Shown here: positions 39,097 to 41,280 of the stretch, one piece after another | Position numbering within the stretch: position 1 is the stretch's first letter | Layout: each line of letters begins with the position of its first letter | Source of the DNA: Oscillospiraceae bacterium | GTDB taxonomy: Bacteria; Bacillota; Clostridia; Oscillospirales; Ruminococcaceae | Direction of reading: 5' to 3' | Assembly (NCBI GenBank): GCA_017438745.1 | Contig: JAFRUS010000059.1 | Location: 1-41,280 of the forward strand | DNA: 41,280 bases | The notes under the pieces: model-generated | What the model was told of the DNA's origin: nothing | Seen by the model: the letters and a program-made list of their open reading frames with translations, nothing else | Database searches by the model: none | Translations under genes and position numbers: made by a program

Positions 39097-41280
39097 TTGT
39101 TAAAGTTCCACAAAAAGACTTTATCAATCGTTCTTGTCAGCATGTTAGCAGCCGGAACTATCGGTACTGTTGCTGCTATCGCAGGCGGCGACATCAACAG
39201 CGACGGAAAGGTTGACGCAAGCGACGCAAGAGCAATCGTTGAATACTTCACTGGCAAATCAGCAAACGCAAACAATGCTGATGCCAACGGCGACGGAAAG
39301 GTCAATGTAGCCGATGTTTGTACAGTAAAGAACAATGTACTTAACGGCGGTTCACCTGCTGTACAGCCTGGCAGCATTCCTGACTATGGTACAGCAATGA
39401 GATCAAATGCTACAATGGTATCTGATTTCCGCACAGGCAATGCAGGCGACTTCTTCGCTTCTGACGGATGGACTAACGGCAAGCCGTTCGACTGCTGGTG
39501 GTACAAGCAGAACGCTCAGATCAAGGGTGATCACCTTGAACTCACTGTAGACAAGAAATGGACAGACGACAAGAATCCTGACTGGAATCCTCAGTACTCA
39601 GGCGGTGAATTCCGTACAAACGAATTCTACAGCTACGGTTACTACGAGACATCTATGCAGGCTATCAAGAATGACGGTATTGTTTCTTCATTCTTTACTT
39701 ACACAGGTCCTTCTGATGACAATCCTTGGGATGAGATCGATATCGAAATCCTCGGTAAGGACACAACAAAGGTTCAGCTCAACTACTATACAAACGGTAA
39801 GGGCAACCACGAAAAGATGATCGACCTCGGATTCGACGCTTCCGAAGGTTACCACACATACGGATTTGACTGGCAGCCAGACAAGATCACATGGTACGTT
39901 GACGGCAAGAAGGTTTATGAAGCTACAGACAATATTCCTTCAACACCTGGTAAGATCATGATGAACGCTTGGCCAGGTCTCACAGTTGATGACTGGCTCA
40001 AGCCTTACAACGGCAATGGTCCTCTCACAGCTCGTTACCAGTGGGTAACATACGAAAAGTCATCAAACGTTGTTACACCTTCATCACCATCACCTACAAC
40101 ACAGCCTACAACTCAGCCTACTACACAGCCGACACAGAACACTGGTTCACTCAAGGACTACGGCACACCAATGGATACATCAGCAACTATGATCTCTGAT
40201 TTCCGTACAGGCAATGCAGGTGACTTCTTCGCTTCTGACGGATGGACTAACGGCAAGCCGTTCGACTGCTGGTGGTACAAGCAGAACGCTCAGATCAAGG
40301 GTGATCACCTTGAACTCAGCGTTGACAAGAAGTGGACAAACGACAGTAATCCTGACTGGAATCCGGCATACTCAGGCGGTGAATTCCGTACAAACGAATT
40401 CTACAGCTACGGTTACTATGAGACATCTATGCAGGCTATCAAGAATGACGGCGTTGTTTCTTCATTCTTCACATACACAGGTCCTTCTGATGACAATCCT
40501 TGGGATGAGATCGATATCGAGATCCTCGGCAAGGATACAACAAAGGTTCAGCTCAACTACTATACAAACGGTACAGGCAACCACGAAAAGATGATTGACC
40601 TTGGCTTCGACGCTTCTGAAGGTTATCACACATACGGCTTTGACTGGCAGCCAAACAGCATCACATGGTACGTTGACGGCAAGAAGGTTTATGAAGCTAC
40701 TCAGAACATTCCTTCAACACCTGGTAAGATCATGATGAATGCATGGCCTGGCAAGACAGTTGATGACTGGCTCAAGGCTTACAACGGCAACACTCCTCTT
40801 ACAGCTCGCTACCAGTGGGTAACATACAAGAAGAGCGGAAATTCACAGAATCCGAACCAGAACCCTAATCAGGGTCAGAATCAGAACCCGAACCAGGGTC
40901 AGAGCCAGGGCGGCAAGGGCACATTCAATGCTTCTGCAACAATGGTATCTGATTTCCGTACAGGCAATGCAGGCGACTTCTTCGCTTCTGACGGATGGAC
41001 AAACGGCAAACCTTTCGACTGCTGGTGGTACAAGCAGAACGCTGTTATCAACGGCAATCACCTCGAACTCAAGATCGACAAGAAATACGGAAACGACAGC
41101 AATCCTGACTGGAACCCTCAGTACTCAGGCGGTGAATTCCGTACAAACGAATTCTACGGCTACGGTTACTACGAAACTTCAATGAAGGCTATCAAGAATG
41201 ACGGCGTTGTTTCATCATTCTTCACTTACACAGGTCCTTCTGACAACAATCCTTGGGATGAGATCGACGTTGACGTTCTC
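39097..41280 (+). CDS. Cellulosomal multi-GH16 lichenase with N-terminal dockerin (partial, runs off the window)
   Basis: At least 728 codons, open to the window end. The start is TTG at 39097 with AAGGAGG upstream, opening a signal peptide (MLKFHKKTLSIVLVSMLAAG). A dockerin follows at once (about 30-88, loops DINSDGKVD and DANGDGKVN). Then come three GH16 lichenase modules (about 102-323, 359-581, 609 on), separated by a PT-rich linker (about 325-350) and an Asn/Pro/Gln/Gly linker (about 583-607). Catalytic ExDxE is Glu213-Asp215-Glu217 in module 1 and Glu471-Asp473-Glu475 in module 2; module 3 reads Glu722-Asp724-Asp726. Modules 1 and 2 are nearly identical in DNA, e.g. 39424-39541 against 40198-40315. 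Predicted to cut mixed-linkage beta-1,3-1,4-glucan. Confidence 0.93.
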   Translation, partial: MLKFHKKTLSIVLVSMLAAGTIGTVAAIAGGDINSDGKVDASDARAIVEYFTGKSANANNADANGDGKVNVADVCTVKNNVLNGGSPAVQPGSIPDYGTAMRSNATMVSDFRTGNAGDFFASDGWTNGKPFDCWWYKQNAQIKGDHLELTVDKKWTDDKNPDWNPQYSGGEFRTNEFYSYGYYETSMQAIKNDGIVSSFFTYTGPSDDNPWDEIDIEILGKDTTKVQLNYYTNGKGNHEKMIDLGFDASEGYHTYGFDWQPDKITWYVDGKKVYEATDNIPSTPGKIMMNAWPGLTVDDWLKPYNGNGPLTARYQWVTYEKSSNVVTPSSPSPTTQPTTQPTTQPTQNTGSLKDYGTPMDTSATMISDFRTGNAGDFFASDGWTNGKPFDCWWYKQNAQIKGDHLELSVDKKWTNDSNPDWNPAYSGGEFRTNEFYSYGYYETSMQAIKNDGVVSSFFTYTGPSDDNPWDEIDIEILGKDTTKVQLNYYTNGTGNHEKMIDLGFDASEGYHTYGFDWQPNSITWYVDGKKVYEATQNIPSTPGKIMMNAWPGKTVDDWLKAYNGNTPLTARYQWVTYKKSGNSQNPNQNPNQGQNQNPNQGQSQGGKGTFNASATMVSDFRTGNAGDFFASDGWTNGKPFDCWWYKQNAVINGNHLELKIDKKYGNDSNPDWNPQYSGGEFRTNEFYGYGYYETSMKAIKNDGVVSSFFTYTGPSDNNPWDEIDVDVL

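Noticed and set aside
39060..39377. Open frame on the minus strand opposite the GH16 signal peptide and dockerin
   Set aside because: It is antisense to a clearly real coding region with signal peptide, dockerin loops and ribosome-binding site, and has no family resemblance.

Overview
The window reads as chromosome of a low-to-mid GC, Gram-positive rumen or gut Clostridium-type bacterium, most like a cellulosome-building Ruminococcus (R. flavefaciens-like). Five secreted glycoside hydrolases carry dockerins: a GH9-CBM3 cellulase, a GH24 lysozyme, a CBM22-GH43-CBM6 enzyme, a CBM22-GH10-CBM22-GH43-CBM6 enzyme and a multi-GH16 lichenase. The species call is inference from these architectures. 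No scaffoldin, insertion sequence, CRISPR array, tRNA or rRNA was seen.

Region 1 (1-14350) is mostly housekeeping: a nicotinamidase-like hydrolase, long-form HPF, a rhomboid protease, an RluD-type pseudouridine synthase, an Fe-ADH-family protein that has lost its metal ligands, a membrane-anchored cell-wall/glucan-binding repeat protein, a CorA channel with an unusual 5' leader, the lepA - zinc-ribbon - hemW operon, a Wzz-like two-TM protein, and a two-domain PPK2-type polyphosphate:AMP phosphotransferase. Several genes have clear sigma-A promoters (-35, 17-18 bp, -10) and strong hairpin terminators.

Region 2 (14360-22030) starts with the GH9 cellulase, whose stop codon overlaps the start of a Cof-type HAD phosphatase. 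On the opposite strand follow a GH25 lysozyme, a dockerin-bearing GH24 lysozyme with SH3 and Ig-like modules, endonuclease III and a PPase-tail/degenerate-NUDIX fusion.

Region 3 (22130-31900) is a late flagellar cluster on the minus strand: flgM-flgN-flgK-flgL, a YviE-like gene, fliW-csrA, an uncharacterised helical protein, and fliD-fliS, with one divergent PilZ gene on the plus strand. The flgM and fliD upstream regions share a nearly identical sigma-28-like element, and the fliD and fliW leaders share a CsrA-site-like decamer. This suggests joint FlgM/sigma-28 and FliW/CsrA control. Flagellin and basal-body genes lie outside the window.

Region 4 (32080-41280) is the xylan/beta-glucan block: two paralogous GH43 genes in tandem on the minus strand and, divergently, a GH16 gene cut by the window edge.

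Points most worth a second look: the corA leader (a 17-codon Asp-Pro-containing upstream ORF plus a hairpin covering the corA ribosome-binding site, recalling MgtL), the ligand-less Fe-ADH, the degenerate NUDIX fusion, the dockerin-lysozyme, the ExDxD third GH16 module, and a three-hairpin interspersed repeat.
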